A model generated the notes under the pieces. That model was not told the DNA's origin. It did not search any database and was given only the letters and a program-made list of their open reading frames with translations. Below are positions 13,914-28,512 of a DNA stretch of 64,000 bases, in pieces. This DNA comes from Eremophila alpestris peregrina (lineage: Eukaryota > Chordata > Aves > Passeriformes > Alaudidae), in assembly GCA_009792885.1 (NCBI GenBank), contig WMCF01000025.1:9264123-9328122 (forward strand), in the 5' to 3' direction. A program made the position numbers and the translations under genes. The stretch's first letter is position 1. Every line of letters begins with the position of its first letter.

Positions 13914-16900
13914 CAGGATTAGCATCAGCACAGATACATAAGAAGCCTCACATCAGTTCTAAAGGATTGCTACCATGGTGAATAGCTGCTCAGTCCTTCA
14001 GTGTGATGAAGAGAAGATCAGAGAAGGCAAAGGCCTAATAAAGCTATTACTAAGGTCAGCGCAACAACTCTGAATCACCTCCAGTGCAGCTGTGCTAGGA
14101 ATTTGCATACAGTAATCACTATGAGTGTATCATGTAGGATGAAAAGGACAGGAAAATTGGGAAATATAAACATAATTAGCAATCTAATCTACATCACATT
14201 CTGTGAATGATCAGGTATGATTATTGTATATAATATGGTAATTTAATCAGATTTTTAAACTTAAAACTGTTCTGATCAATTAGTGTTTATGCGTACCTAT
14301 TAAAAATCTTAGTTCTGACTTCATAAATTCAGTTGTTTGTATCCATATTTGGAAGTGGAAACAAGAGGAAAATCACATCTTTTGACTATCACACACTGAA
14401 TCATTTTTCTTTCTCACAATTTTGCCTGATGTGGTAGAACTATATTCGGTCATTTGAACAAAATATTCATAATAGAGACAAAAAGTTCAATCTCTATTCT
14501 GAACTGGTAAAGATTATCAAATAGATTTTGTGGTAATGTGAGGTGTTAGAAAATACTCACTCTGTATTACGTAAAAACATTCCTGATTATAAAAAGCATT
14601 AGACTGCCTACAAAATGTGTACAGTAGGATTTGAATCTTACCAGTGTGCTGCAACACAAATACAAATCCTGTCCTCAAACATTTTTATTTCTTTGAACTT
14701 AATATTTAATTTACTTGTACTGTTACAATTTTAAGGAATATTATTAATATCAGATGTAGAACAGTTGTTAGCACCTCTTTATGAAATGATTTGTTTGAGC
14801 AAACTGAAAATCTTCTTTTCCCCTACTTATTTATGAAACACTGCTGCAGAAAAGCCTGAAATGCTATTTTCACCTGCATCTGTCTGTTCTGTGCAATATG
14901 AACACATTAATAGTTGTGTATCACTTACAGTGATTAATTCAGTTTGCAACACAGATCAAATAAAGCTGGTGTTTCAAAAAAAGTAAAGATGATTTGATGT
15001 AGCTTTTACTCTTCTAGTGCAGTGTCTGCCACTGGTCGGGAGTAAGTACAAGTAGATATCAAATCAGTGAGACTTTCTGCTTTACTCTGTGCACACATCC
15101 AGAACAGACCAATATTCCTTTTTCTTTTTGGACCTCACTTAAATTGCAACAGAGCATCTCAGCACCTCAGTCCTCTGCTGGAATCAGTTCATGATGATGA
15201 TTGTATTAGAAGCCAAAGACTGCATTCCAGAGCACTGGGTGTAAGAAAGTCTGGATGACTGACCAAAGTAGTTTTTTTCCTGGAACTGGTCTAGTATTCC
15301 AGGCAGTAGTATACACACCAGTGCACATGCCTAGATACACAAGATTCTTCTTGCAATAAATAAAGGCTTTGAAGCTATCAGGGAATGCTCAGTCAGAAAA
15401 CTAAAACAGACACAATCAAGCAGGGTATAAGCATTCTGGACATGCCAATGCTCAGCAGTTCTAACATTTCTGCTGTGCACACCCTTCAGCTAGGCCTGAG
15501 AAGATCAAGTCAATAGTAGATACCTCAAAACAACAAAACAGGCTTTTTAGAGATAATGTGTAACAGTGGGGTAGTACAGCATTCCTTATCCTGAGCAGTT
15601 GTAGTAATTCCAGCCCAACACTACCATTCAATTCTTAATCAGATGCATATTTAAAGTAAAATATATTCTGAGTGGGTTTGGTAGGGTTTTTAAATTGTCT
15701 TCCCCTTCTTTCTCCCCCAAGAATTGCATCAAATTTAGCCTTTAGATAGAAAGTTCCAAAAGACTCACATTTTGTAGATCTAAAATCTAGTCACTGTATT
15801 TCATCTGTGCCAGCTGTGCAAGCTGGAGTCCAGTTTGGAGACCTCCCCTAGCAGAACCTGTAATGTCAATGCCAGGCCTCCCTGCCAGGAGCTTCCTGTT
15901 GGGGACACAGGCCTCCCTCTCCCTGCCCTGTCCCCAGGAGGCAGCCAAGGACAGAACTACAGCTCCCAACGAAGCTGCTCACCCATGCAGGTAAAGCAAC
16001 TGCCCACAATCTCACAGGAATCATGGTCAAGGACAGCAAAACGTCCTTCCAGAGGTTCACCAAACACAGGAGCCACACCAGCTGGAAGAAGGAGTGGCTG
16101 GGCTACAGAGTTGATCCAAGCCACTACTTACATGGATCTTAAAACCTTTTAACACCTGTAACTGTTAGAACATATTCTGTGGTTTGAGTACTTCAAACAC
16201 TGTGTTAGCTGTGTGAAAATATATTGAGAAAGCAGGAAATTTGCTTGAATATAGAATTAAGCCATGGAAGTTGAAAGTCAAGGACTGTTCTTCATACTGC
16301 AAGAAATTTTTCTAAAACTGTACATATAGTTAGTTACTAAATCATTGTAATACATTTACAGAAAAAACTCCCATCAGTTACTGGTTAGCTTCTCTTACCT
16401 CAGTTCCTTCTCCTATGTTCCTTCTCCTTTACTACAGACATGAAGAAGAGTCATGTTTTCTAGCACCAGAAACCTTGCTCTACAGTGGTGTGAAGTCCTA
16501 CCACAGGTACCACTGCATCAGCCCAACACAACTGTGAGCCTTGATTCTGCAGTGGTGTATGCTACATTCTGCAGAGCATTTGCACTCAGAATTATGTTTT
16601 CCTGTGTTAAGAGCCTCTTCTGAAAGCAGACTGAAATGTGTAATGGAAACCAGTGCTGGAATGTCAGCAAGTTGTTATCTAGCACTACTGTTATCTAGCA
16701 CCCCTGGTAGGAGAGCTGGGCAATGCAGTTTGCAACACAGGAAGCCTCCCTGAATGAAGAAGTGAGAACTGATGAGGATGCTGGGAAGAGGCAGATGTAT
16801 ATGAGGATTACATGAAAAATAAACAGCCTTGCTAATTTTCATTAGGGTCCATGCTGAATTATTTTAATCTACAAACAAATTGATATTTTGTTTTTATTTT

Positions 16901-17900
16901 TTTGTATTTGAACAATATTACACATTGTAAGACCCAAAACTGATTTGAAGCTTTTAAAGAGGATTTACATAAGATGATTAAACACAGCCAACAGCTTGAC
17001 AAGGAAAAAGAAAACTTAATTATTTATTCAATTTCACTCTTAAAGGAAGTAAGAAAGATATGAAATAGACATAACAGGAAAGAGGTTTATCTTGTGGGTG
17101 CTTGGAAGAGCATTGTTCTGATACTATACATTTAAAAGTTATTTTTCAAGGGTAAGACTTCCATCATTTTCATATTAAGAAGGTGATTCATCTAACACCA
17201 TGCACTAAGTCTTCGACTGTAAGATGATAACAGCTGCTTATTATTTCAAACAATGAAGATTTGATGTCTTTTCCCTTGCATTATAAAAGTCTCAGCACCT
17301 TAATACCTGCTTCCATAACTTAATTCAGGAAACTTTTCGTGTCAGAGGATCAAATAACTGTCCTAAGAGAGATTCTGCCTTCAGAGCCAAGCAGTAGAGC
17401 AAACTATTCTTCCGGTAGATTAAACAAGACCAAAATCATCACAGATAAGGTTCTACTTCTGGAAATATTTCCCTACTATTGCCTGGAGACAAATTTGCTG
17501 CTTGTAACATCATTGAATCCACTTCCATTTTCACTCATCTCTGAACAATGCCTTTGACACAGTGGCAAATTTATTAAATAGTTGTGACATGGTTCCCAGT
17601 TTGAGAGTACAAGATTAGGAAAACTGACCTATTAAAGAAACAAGAAATGCCAAACAGATACTAATTCAAGCTAAGACCCCTGTCCTAGAGATAGATCCTC
17701 TTCTATAAAAGTAATTGTTTCCTATTCCCCCCCTCCACAGATATCCATTAATTCACATCATGCAGCTAGTTACTATAAAAATGGCAAAATGCCACCATAC
17801 TTTGTTGTTAAGATATAGATATTCTATTCCAGAGCCAGAATACCTGGATTTTCTTCTCTTTGTGCTAACACATGCACTCCACTTAGACCTATGTGGGTTT

Positions 17901-17948
17901 GGGCACTCTCACCACCTCTGTGTTTTCACAGAGGTGGTGAAAGTGCCC
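17901..17948. repeat. Near-perfect inverted repeat, 22-bp arms with a 4-nt loop
   Basis: The left arm 17901-17922 (starts GGGCACTCTCACC) and right arm 17927-17948 (ends GGTGAAAGTGCCC) are reverse complements with one difference, at 17908/17941. The loop is TTTT. In RNA of the CTNND2 sense (minus strand) the mismatch becomes a G-U wobble, so the whole stem can pair. It is short for a microRNA precursor and lies in the middle of the 33.7-kb intron. Confidence 0.9.
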
Positions 17949-20900
17949 AGAACTTCAGTATTTCACAGAGTTATGGAAAGAATATGACTGGGAGAGCTTT
18001 TATTATTACTTTCAATTATTACTTAATAAATGTGCCAAAATTGTCTACTTAATTCACATGGCACAGATTTTGGTCATAAGTCAGTGTATTTAACTGGTAG
18101 TGTAATAAATCAGAGCAGTGGCAGAAACACAGCTACTGTATTTGATGGTTCATTCCTGCACCATGCTTGCACTGTCAGATACCACTGTTCTAAGCTGTAA
18201 TACATTACCACTCCTGGCACTTGTGTAGCACCTGGGACTGCCCTCAGGGTCCAGCTGTCGCTGCTCCAGAGGAGCCCTGGGTGTACTTTGAACACAGGAA
18301 AATTTCTAGTACATACTGAGGTGCAGGAGGGGGTGTAAGAGCTCATAAAAAAAGAATGATTATGCTTACTGCAATTTGTAGCAGACTCAGGACTTGGACT
18401 GCTTAGACAATACAAGTTATAGTGTAGGCATCAGAACAGCAGTCAACCTCATGTCATAAAGGTGTGTTAGTTTGCATAAAGAGATATTCTTTCACCATTG
18501 AAAGACTCAAGGGGAAAAACTACCCTGAATTTCAAAGGGAAATTGGCTGAGAAATAAATGCTGTCACACTGGGTCTTGGAGCCAAACACATGTGGTTTTT
18601 TTGTGGGGCAGAGTAGGAAGCAAACCCAAGAAGATGAAGCAGGGTTAATGCCAGAGCTGCTGGAAGGAAAGGCAGCAGATGGAAGAAGACACAAATCTGT
18701 GTCTTTGAAAGCAAAAAAGGCTGTAGTACTGAGGTTGAGAGACACTTGACCCACTGAGTAAATGATTACTCCTCAGACTTTGGGGAGCAGCAGGAAAGGT
18801 GAGTGAAGAATAAGAAAAAAATCCACCTTGTGAGGCAATGCTGGTTTATAAAAGAGGACCTCTCGTAAAAGAAGGTTAAAAGAAGACAGACCAGCACAAC
18901 CTGAAATAAGGGTCATCAGCCAGCACAAAGTTTAATGCCCTTTTGCTCACTACTAAATGACATGGCTGCCTCCAGACAGGCTTTCCTCTGCAACCACCGA
19001 GCCAGTGACTTTGCTTTCCACCTGACCCATAAGATCCAGTCTGCAGCAGTGCTGACTGCAGGCTACACTGCATGTCAAGGACTGCAAGTCCCACAGTTTG
19101 CACACAGCAATGCTCTCTTCCCTCATTTGGCACGACTTCAGCTGTGGACAGAGCAGGTTTATGATACTCCCAGGTAGTGCCTACTGTCAAACCCCCATGG
19201 GCTGGCCTGTGCTGGCTCATGGTCTGTGATGCTGCTCATCACAACACATCTGTTTCTTTTTCCTAAGACCACTGTGCATGATTTATTACTGGAAGAAGAA
19301 AGTGGAAAAAACTCTGGAGCAGTAGGACTGAAAAGCATGCCCCAAATAGCATGAGCCCCACCACTTCTAGCAAATGTCAGAGAACAGATGATTCTGGATC
19401 ACTTTGGGATGGAAGTGTAAAAAAAAAAAAAATCAAACCATTTTCAGGTAAACAGGGGGAAATTTATGTGTCCAAACAGATAGGGGCAACGTGGTTTCAA
19501 ATTCCCTTGGGTACCTGAGATACCTGCACAGTTAGCAGACCTATGGAAGACACACAGGCTTCTGGAAAAGCAGACGTAAACAAAACGGGATACCCTTTGT
19601 TCCTTAACATTTCATGCTTATCTCTAGGCACCTAGATATCATTCTCAATGTTTGGCCAAAAATGTTGGTTAGGTACTCAAGTCCTTTTACTTCTTATGTT
19701 AGTGACATGCACAAACATTTGTAGTCTCTGGCACTTCAATATAAATACATATTGCACTACATAATGGTAATTGACTACAGTACTGCAATTATCCCTATGC
19801 AAAAAAACTATCACCTCAGCTCAATCATTTATAAGAGTGATGAGTTAACTTAAACTGGTTTTAGTAAGCAGCTCAAATCTCATGGGCTGGAAGCCACTGA
19901 TTTAGCTGCTTCGCATTAAGCATAACTTGCCAATTAAGTTGGGATAACGAGTACTTTGAGCTAGAGGACAATACCAACCCTTGCAAGTATTTTTGAATTT
20001 AACAGTCTGTAGAGATAAATTATTTGTTGAGAATAAAGAAAGAATAAAAGCCATTACATACACATGCCCTCCTGTGCCCCCAAGGATCCAGGTGCACTTT
20101 GCTCATGGCTGCTGAGACTGAACAAAGAACCAGGTGGAGGTCTCAGATTCCCTCTTCACTTTAGATAAATGATACACACTTTCAGTTTTCCACCATCTCT
20201 GATGACAGTCAGCAAGATTTCAAGATATGAGATTGGTATTAGGTATGAACCATAACAAAGAGGAACAGTATCTTCCCTGATGCATTATATGTGATGTGTC
20301 AGTCATTGGTTTTCTTTTTTAAAAACCTTTTTTATCGAGAATAAATTCAGCAATCAGCAATGTAGCATATAAAGCCCTACAGGGAGCAGGAATAGTCATC
20401 TTTTAGTTTTAGGGAAGAAACCCTCAAACTACCACAAAGTGATGAAAGCATGTAGAACACCAATAACTGTGTGGCAATGTCAGTTGAGATTTGCTTGTAA
20501 AAGAATCAAATATCTAAAAGGCTAACCAATATAGAAGCTTTTATCTTTTGAAAAAGACTAAAAGTGTTGGCTCTGTATTTTGCAAAAGAAAGGAATGAGG
20601 AGAACAAGGAATGACAAAGGGCACACCCATAACAAGGATGAAAGAGCAGCATGTATAGAAACTATTATCATTGGACAAAGACAAAAGAGAAGCATTTTGG
20701 TATTTTGAACCTGAACATGCCATGGGAAATCACAACTGGGTGCAATGCAATCACGGCTTTTCAGCAATATGCTTTCTCAGATCCTTCATAGATTTTCTTT
20801 CCTCTAACAGCATTTTAACCCAGTTACCCTCCTGCTTCCACCTCTCTGCTTCCAGAAACATAACTTTTTCATTTCACATGTTTCCTGCCTCCTTCTGGCT

Positions 20901-23900
20901 GATTACTTTTCTTGTGTTCAACTCATCTTCTCAGGGCTATCCTCTCTCCCCTCTACTACATGACTAAGGAAAGAATTTTTCTTCCTTGAGCTGCATCCCC
21001 TCAAACTTTTGGGTCTTAACTGTGAAGTTTTCATTGTCCTTTGCCACGTCTTGTAAATATCTGCATCTGCCTTGTTTGCCAAGCTTTTCCAATCTCTCCT
21101 CATTTTGTTTTAAATACCTACACTTTGATGGTCAGCTAGATCCTGCTTTTGTCACATCCCTGAATTCCCAGTCCCACCCCTACCCACCACAGACTCATGC
21201 TTTTGAATGTTCTGAACTAAAGGACATCTTAGCTAGTTTGCAAGCATAGATTTTAGACTCAAAAGTACCAGTGAGTTTAAAAGCTATTGCTCTTGTACTA
21301 CTCTTGTTGCCTCTCCTGTATATCTCAATTCCACAGGCAGCTTTTTAATCTGCTGTTACTTTTAATACTGATTTTACTCCTCTCTCAATGGAACTCCTTC
21401 ATATTCTGCTTGTCTCTCATACAGTGAGAGATATTCAGACTTTATACCAGCAGTTATCATAAAAACTACAGATTGAAGAACTTCCAGGGCTCTTTGGCTG
21501 ACCATAACCTGCTAATTCATGTTCTAACACGTGCTTTAAAGGCTGGATGCCTGTCTGCACTTTGCATGCAGAAGCACTGCTGCTGGCTCTGTCAGAGGAA
21601 ATGCCAAAGGCAGAGTACTGCATTCAGACCCTGCTGGAAATCCCTGCCTCTTCCATCTTTGCTGCTGTCATTTTGGCAATTTTCATGGGATGCATGCTGC
21701 CTGACATGTGGATTTCTGGAGAAACCAGATGCCCTTCAGGGGTGTGTATTTGCAGCTAAACAGTCAGAAGACTAATACTGAAATAGATTTATGTGTACCG
21801 TGGCCAAATGGATTTTCTGTTTCATAACAACACTTCTCACCCAGCACAGTGGATGGCTTCTGTTTTGAATGTTCATCCATGCATCAGTGAAGCAACCCTC
21901 CCTCTCTCATGCTGGAGAAGCAAAGCAACCATCTAACACAGGCAGCCCAACTCAGGGGTGTGTGTGCTCTCTGACTTGCAACCTGGTTTATGGAGATGGA
22001 TTTGGGAAGAGGTGCAAGTGTTAATTTGTTGACTGTCTCACCCATGCTGGGACTATAAAAATGAGTCAGTTCAAGTTCAGCTTGACCTGCCTAATTATCT
22101 GCCGACCTGGTATGCCAAACAACTGCTGGGTCCACAGAAGGAGAAAAACCTCCACTAATAAGATTCTATTTGTCACCCTCAGCAGTGAAGAAAGCAGCAT
22201 TTTTAAGGCAAACAATCAGAGGTATTCCTACTCTTCTGCTGTTTCTGCTCTCTTGGCCAGGAAAAAAGGATTTGGGTGGCAGCTTTGGCTGTCTCCCTTG
22301 CAGTCTTAGCTCTGGAGGGTTGTCTGAGAACAAAAACGACAACCTCAGGCTTAATTTTTGTTGGATCCAAGGAATGTATTCTTGCATGTTTGGGTTTTAT
22401 ATCCAGGATGGATTGAGTCCATGTGTGCAATAACTCAAATAATTTCCTTTCTAATTAATTTTGATTGCATATCCTGCCAGGTATACAAACTAGAAAACAC
22501 ATGGAAAGGAGTTGTTAGCCCACCTATTGATTCAGGTAGTGTAAATATATCCAATTAACCAGCTCCTTTTCACACCAACAGATTTATTTCTTGTTTAGAC
22601 TGCACTGTCATATTTCCTTTCATCTTTCCACTAGCCCAAGGTAAAAAAGATTCTGCAAGGGAAGTGATTCCTCAGTTTAATTGCTGCAGGCTAAGTTTTC
22701 TGATTACTGGAGCTGGTTTTAGTCCCTTGCTATGCTCTTCCCTGCTCCCTGCAGAGAACAGAGCTTTTGGAAGGCTGAAATTTAAAAAAAATACAGCCGT
22801 TTAATTAATGCTATGATTAATCAGTGATGCTAAAATGCTTTGAAGAGGAAAAGTGCTATGTGAGTGTTGAGTGGAATTTTAGTTTTATCTGCATTATTTT
22901 GTGAGATAGGATAATATTTTGTTAATGGTCTGATTCAAGGGACTTCTAATTAGGGCATAATGAAGAAATAAAAACGTAATCTATTTTTGGAAAAGTAAGT
23001 TTAGGCTTCCAGTTCTACAGCCTGATCCAACACCCATTGAAATTAATGAGCCTGTCTACCAGTGTTAAAAGGTATGAAATGGGATGCATGAGAAAAGTAG
23101 CTTTTCTTTTCCATTTTGGTTTTTATTTTGTGTCCAAAACAGAACAAGATTCTGATGGGGGTAGTCAGAGGAAACTGCAACTAGACATTATCCTCTTTTA
23201 AGTGTCCCTGAAGGAATTGCAATTTATTTGCTACTCTTTTTTGTTTCTTCACTTGTACTACAGTATTGCCTGAAACTCAAGAAGAAATTTGTCCCCATGG
23301 TATGGTCTGAATGATTGTTTTTGCACGCTTTTATATACAACACCATAGTGAAAACATGAAGATTCTTTTAGTTCATATTAAGAGAAATAAAAGGGATACT
23401 CATGATCTACTCTGTTATAAAGGTTAAATAAAAAGCATAGATGTAAATGTATCAGCTCAATAAATAAAAGTCTTGGTAAAGTGATAGTGTGTCTTTTGAA
23501 AACAATTCTTCCAACAGACATCAAAACCACTTCAAGTCATACTGCAATGTTCATCTACTCTGTAATTACTTCAGTGTTCAAATATTTCTTAAGTCATCAC
23601 CATGAAAACTCGACATGGAATAGTTATGATAATTAATCTGTGCATGATGGCATAACAATGCTGAGGATATGTATCAGCATTTCACATTGCTTTATTGTGC
23701 ACCATAAAATAAAATCATTTATATTTCAGTTACAAAATACTGGTTAGTTTCTAAGGCTTAGTGAAATCATACACTAACTTTACAGATTTCAGTGTTTGGG
23801 AGAATGACATAAAGGAAAAGAACAAAAACAAGCAAAAGAACAGCATCAAAAAACGTGATGGGTGTTTAAAAATTATTTTTTTATACTTTGAAGACAATTA

Positions 23901-26143
23901 ATCCATGAATGGGTAAGACTATAATAGAGCATTTGGGTTTCTTTCCTTGCAATTTGCAGTTGTTAGCTAATATCTCATGAACACAGTGTTCATATGTTGA
24001 ACTACTAATGTATCAGTATAACTAGACCAGACCATCCAAAGGTCTGCTGCAGTAATGAAGCTATAAATACATTTATTAGAAACAGGGTCTCTCACATTAG
24101 TCAGGTAGGAAGTGGACACATAGTTGGTTTTACACGTATTTTTTAATGGTCAATTAATTTTGCAATATTACTAATGTTCTGATTCAGTTACACTCCTGTT
24201 CCCTGCAGTGTTTTGTCTTCTTAACAACACAGCCCCTGGAAAAGAGCAAATTATATTGCAGTTCTGTATTTTAAATCACCTAAAGCCACTGCAATGTAAG
24301 ACCTGAATACAGTAAGTATGTGAATAAGGATATGATGCAGAGTGAAAGTAGGTTCTGTGTTCTCATAGAAGGGCAAAAATGCATCCAAGAACCTGCTTTA
24401 ACAAATGAGTAGTATATTATTGACTACAACACTACTAGTTCTTACATTTCTCATAAAAAAGTTTTTCAGCTCTTCTAAGGCATACAGCTCATTATTAGTT
24501 GTGTTTTAAGAAATCCTAGTCCCAACTGCTTCATCAGAGCACAGATCTACTGGAGCACAGCTCTGTTTGTGCTTCCTCAGGAGGTGGGAGTCAAACGTGA
24601 CTTGGTTTTGGGTTGTGCTACTGCTGATCCTTTCAAAGCAACAGCTCCAGGTGTCACCTTCAGGCTAGTAGCTGATCAAGTCTTCTCTCTAGTGGCCCTC
24701 AAAGAAACCTTGCCTCCAGACATGCATTTGAGGTTGCTCAGTGTCATTAAACTGTTGCTTTTTAAACCTGAGTCCCAGCTGCTCACCTACAACTCAGTAA
24801 CACATGGCAGGAGGATTCTCAAGACTGTGCAGCTCCTCAGTTTCCTTTTCTTACCTCCATGGAGATGCAATTGCTCACATGGCAAGAGTCAGAGAGTCTG
24901 TATGTTAAACTTGTTATGCTGGGCTTCATCTCCTTCTTGGAGATAGACTGGACAGTGGAGACCTGCTTAAGGCAAAGCCCAAAACCTCTCAGATCCTTCA
25001 AGTTCACTGACTTCTGCAACACTGGCTGACCTCAAAGAGAGGGGGAGAATTGGGCAAATATTGCAAAAGTCTTCTTCCCCCTCCAGACTTATGGAAAAGA
25101 CAAATGTGGCAGAGAGCAGCTGGCTCCCAGGCTCCAGTGCCTTATTTTAAATGATCAGAGTGCTCTGAAAGACTAGGGAGGAGTCAGAGGGAAAATTTTA
25201 CATGTACTCAGCAGCCTGGCTACTTCCCTGAGATGTGGCAGAATATAAACTACACTCTGCATTGCAGGGGAGGGTTGGGAGATCAGGCTTGGAGTGCTGG
25301 AAAAGATAAAACAACAACAACAGAAAAACAAACCTGGAAAATAAATGCTCTCAGCTAAACAGAACAGTTAACAGGAAGATACAATGCTGACCCCCTAATC
25401 ACAGGAGATTCAGAGGACAATATTACCAAAGGTAAAATATTTCTTGATAGACTGCTCCTCTATGAATCCTCTATAGACTATGAATCTGCAGAATGTCATG
25501 TTCCCTTTTGAGAGCAACCTTTGTTGTCAGTGTCACCCTGAAAAAATTTATACACAAATATTTGACTTTGCATATTCTCATGCTAATGGAAGCATTTTCC
25601 TCTAATTAAAATTAGCACTGATGATTTGCTAAAAAAAATCCTGAGTTCTGAAATCCAAAGAATGTGTAGAACATATCACTTTAAGAGCACCCTAAGTAGC
25701 ACACAGTCTAAGAGATCCTGTAACTTTTCTTCCAAGAGGAGTAAGTAATGAGACAATTTATTTTTCTCACATTGCACATTAGATCCACCAAACAGCAGGT
25801 GAAATCTGAACACCACCATTGCACATTCTTTTCGTACACAGAGCATTTTTATCTTTCTTAAGCTTGCAGAGAACTTCTCTGCAGAAAAGGTTACAGCCTG
25901 TACCTTGAATAAAATGCAAGAACAGCCATAAAACAGCAGGGTCACTCACTGATTATTTAAATGACTGAGCTCCCTATGTCAGAAAGATTAGCCCATCTCT
26001 GCTTGTACTTCCCAAAGGGTTAAGTGTGTAAAACTGAAATGCAATCACACATGAATGAGGCCCCTAGCATGGTCATGCTTGATTGTGGACCTTGATACTT
26101 GTAAAAATGAAATAAAAATTTCTGCAAATAATTTCCCCATAAA

Positions 26144-26665
26144 TCATAGAACAGTTGAGGTTGCCAGGATTCTCTAGAGATAACTTGGTTTAATCCCTCT
26201 GCTCAATGTAGGTTCAGCTCAGTGTCCTCTTATACTCAGATGGACTCTCCTGTATTTCAATTTGTGCTCATGAACTCTTGTCCTGATGCTGGGCATCACC
26301 AAGAGGAGTCTGGCTCTGTCCTCTTCACACCAGCCCATTTGGCATTTAAACAATGTCTAAGATCTCACTGAGCCTCCTCTTTAGACTGAGCAGTCCCTGC
26401 TCCATGAGCCTCTCCTCACAGGAGAGATGCTTCAGGCCCATAACGATTCTTAGAGCCCTCTACTGAACTTCCTGTAGTCTGTCTGTGTCTCTCCTGCTCT
26501 GGTGAGCCCCAGAACTGGACTTGGCATTCCATGTGTGGCCTCACCAGTGCAAGCAGAGGGGCATGATCACCTGTACTGACCTGCTGCTAACTCCTGACAG
26601 CCCAGGAGGCTGTTGGCCCACTTTGCTGCTGGGGCATGCTGCTCACTCCAGGACATGGCAACGTA
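26144..26665 (-). mobile_element. CR1 LINE 3' segment
   Basis: The stretch starts with AATCATAGAACAGTTGAGGT, a CR1 3' end in reverse. It continues through the characteristic reverse-strand CR1 sequence, including CTGAGCAGTCCCTGCTCCAT and GTGTGGCCTCACCAGTGCAA. It is about 520 bp, 5'-truncated and on the minus strand. Its 5' side runs directly into the C-rich telomere-like block at about 26690. Confidence 0.88.
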
Positions 26666-26689
26666 GTGGGTACAGCAAATGCAAAACCA

Positions 26690-27425
26690 CACTGTTTAAG
26701 CCCTTATCCAACTCTGGCCACTAACACAAACCCCATGTAACCTGACCTCCAAACCGTACCCCAGCACCCTCCACTAAACCCTAATCCCAAGATCTATTGC
26801 AAAAGCCAAAAACCAAACCTGAAACCCTTTATCTTATCCCTACCCCACAACCTTGTTCTGATGGCAGCCTAATCTCCTCTCCCTAACCCTAATCCTAAAC
26901 CCTCACTGTGACTTCCACCTCCAACCTACACCCCTTACACTGCTTACTAAAAACTCTTAATGGAACTCCAAACCCTTCTGTAACTCTAAAGGCTAATCCC
27001 TTTTCCCAATAGGTAGGCTCAATCCCCTAGCCCTATGCAGATTCCCAAAGCCTCTTCTTGACCCTGCACATTCAGCCCCTCTTCTGATCTCAGCTCTCGG
27101 GTGCCTGTGCCCAGGAGGTGGGCAATGGGCAGAGATCCAGGGAGACAGAATGCTTCAGCTGGATCCCTGGGGGTCCTCATGCCTCAGCACTTGAATAGCC
27201 AGGACTTGGAGGCTGGCATGTGAAGCTCACACAAAGGCTGTAAGAGAGCTGGGCCAGCAAGAAAGGGCTGATATTGTGGCTATAAGTGAGCCTTGGGTGT
27301 CAGACCATGCTTGTCAAGCCTTTAAACTAACTCTAAGCCTGACTCCTAGCCCCTACCTCTCCCCCACCTCCTACCCCAATCCCAAACTCTAATCCTTGAC
27401 CCCAACAGCATAAACACAACTTCTG
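26690..27425 (+). repeat. C-rich degenerate telomere-like (CCCTAA) block
   Basis: The plus strand here is strikingly C/A-rich with many CCCTAA/CCTAA/ACCCT variants, for example CCACTAAACCCTAATCCCAA near 26770 and CCCTAACCCTAATCCTAAAC at 26881. A second C-rich run lies at about 27320-27420. A roughly 250-bp GC-rich, non-telomeric segment (27075-27320) sits between them. The block directly follows the 5' side of the CR1 at 26144-26665. It may be a decayed interstitial telomeric sequence or a telomere-like minisatellite. Confidence 0.6.
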
Positions 27426-28460
27426 CACCTATAACAAAACCCAAGACCAAGTAAGCCAGCAAAAGTAGAAAATAAGATGACACGAATGTTTATAATTGTC
27501 AAAAAATAAACCAGTTTTTTTGGCATGATCTTGCTCTCATAAAGCTGAGCAGGAGCAATGAGGTAAGGCCTCATTTATCACTGTCTCAAGCAAACATTAG
27601 TCTTCACCATTATGTGAGAAAATTGAAGATTTTACTCCTGTTAGCCCAGCTTTTTCTGCAGCTCAAGCTGGTTCCCAGCTTGATTTAGCAGAAACACCCA
27701 ATTAAAATTCCTGCCTATGAATCAAATATGATGCAATTCACTAGCAAGTGGTCTTCCCCTTAACAATTATGCTAAATACTCCATTTACATGGCACCATGA
27801 AACTAAATGGATCTTAAATATCATAGTGCTACTCTCAAAAAAATCCACTCAGATAAATGAAACTTTTGTGAAAAAACACAAGGGAAGGAGAATATTAATA
27901 CTGGCATATCAGCTTTTGAGTTAGACACAGTTAACAGCAATGTTATGCAGCCATGCATTCATTTAAACATGAGCTCCTTATCTAATATAAACAGCAACAC
28001 AAAGCACATTTGCAGTCATGTTGTATCAAATTTATAGCAGACAAACCATACTGAAAAGATTCTTTAAAGATCATTAATATAAAGCACTCTCCTACCAATT
28101 ATGAGATATTCCATTGGGTAGCTCTTAGCTTCCAGATTTATTGACTCACATATTCTTATCTCTGAAAATGTCTGAAATGTATCCTTAGTACATACTTATT
28201 TCAAACATTAGAAGTAAATATATTGAAGAATATCTTGGAACCTGGCCCACTTCTGAGCTATGAAATCCTCTTCTGAAAGCAAATTAAAGTAGATAAATCT
28301 GTCATTTATGTTCGAGTTCTCTTTGTCCTGGAATTATTTCTCCTTTCAGAGACTGAGTCTGATAATGCTGTCCTTATCATTCATAGACGTATGTGACTTT
28401 ATGTAGATACACATGAAAAAATGCTTTTAATAATATCAAATAAATTTAAAAAGCACATGT

Positions 28461-28512
28461 AGAACCAGAATAAGTGAGGTTGGAAAGGACACTGGGAGTT
28501 TGTCTAAACTCC
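28461..28512 (-). mobile_element. Possible CR1 3' scrap
   Basis: AGAACCAGAATAAGTGAGGT followed by TGGAAAGGACACTGGGAGTT resembles a diverged reverse CR1 3' end (GTTGGAAGGGACCT type). It is only about 50 bp, so this call is tentative. Confidence 0.45.

Noticed and set aside
15787..16152. GC-rich patch with open frames on both strands
   Set aside because: No protein family, repeat consensus or CpG-island density is evident; left as unexplained intron sequence.
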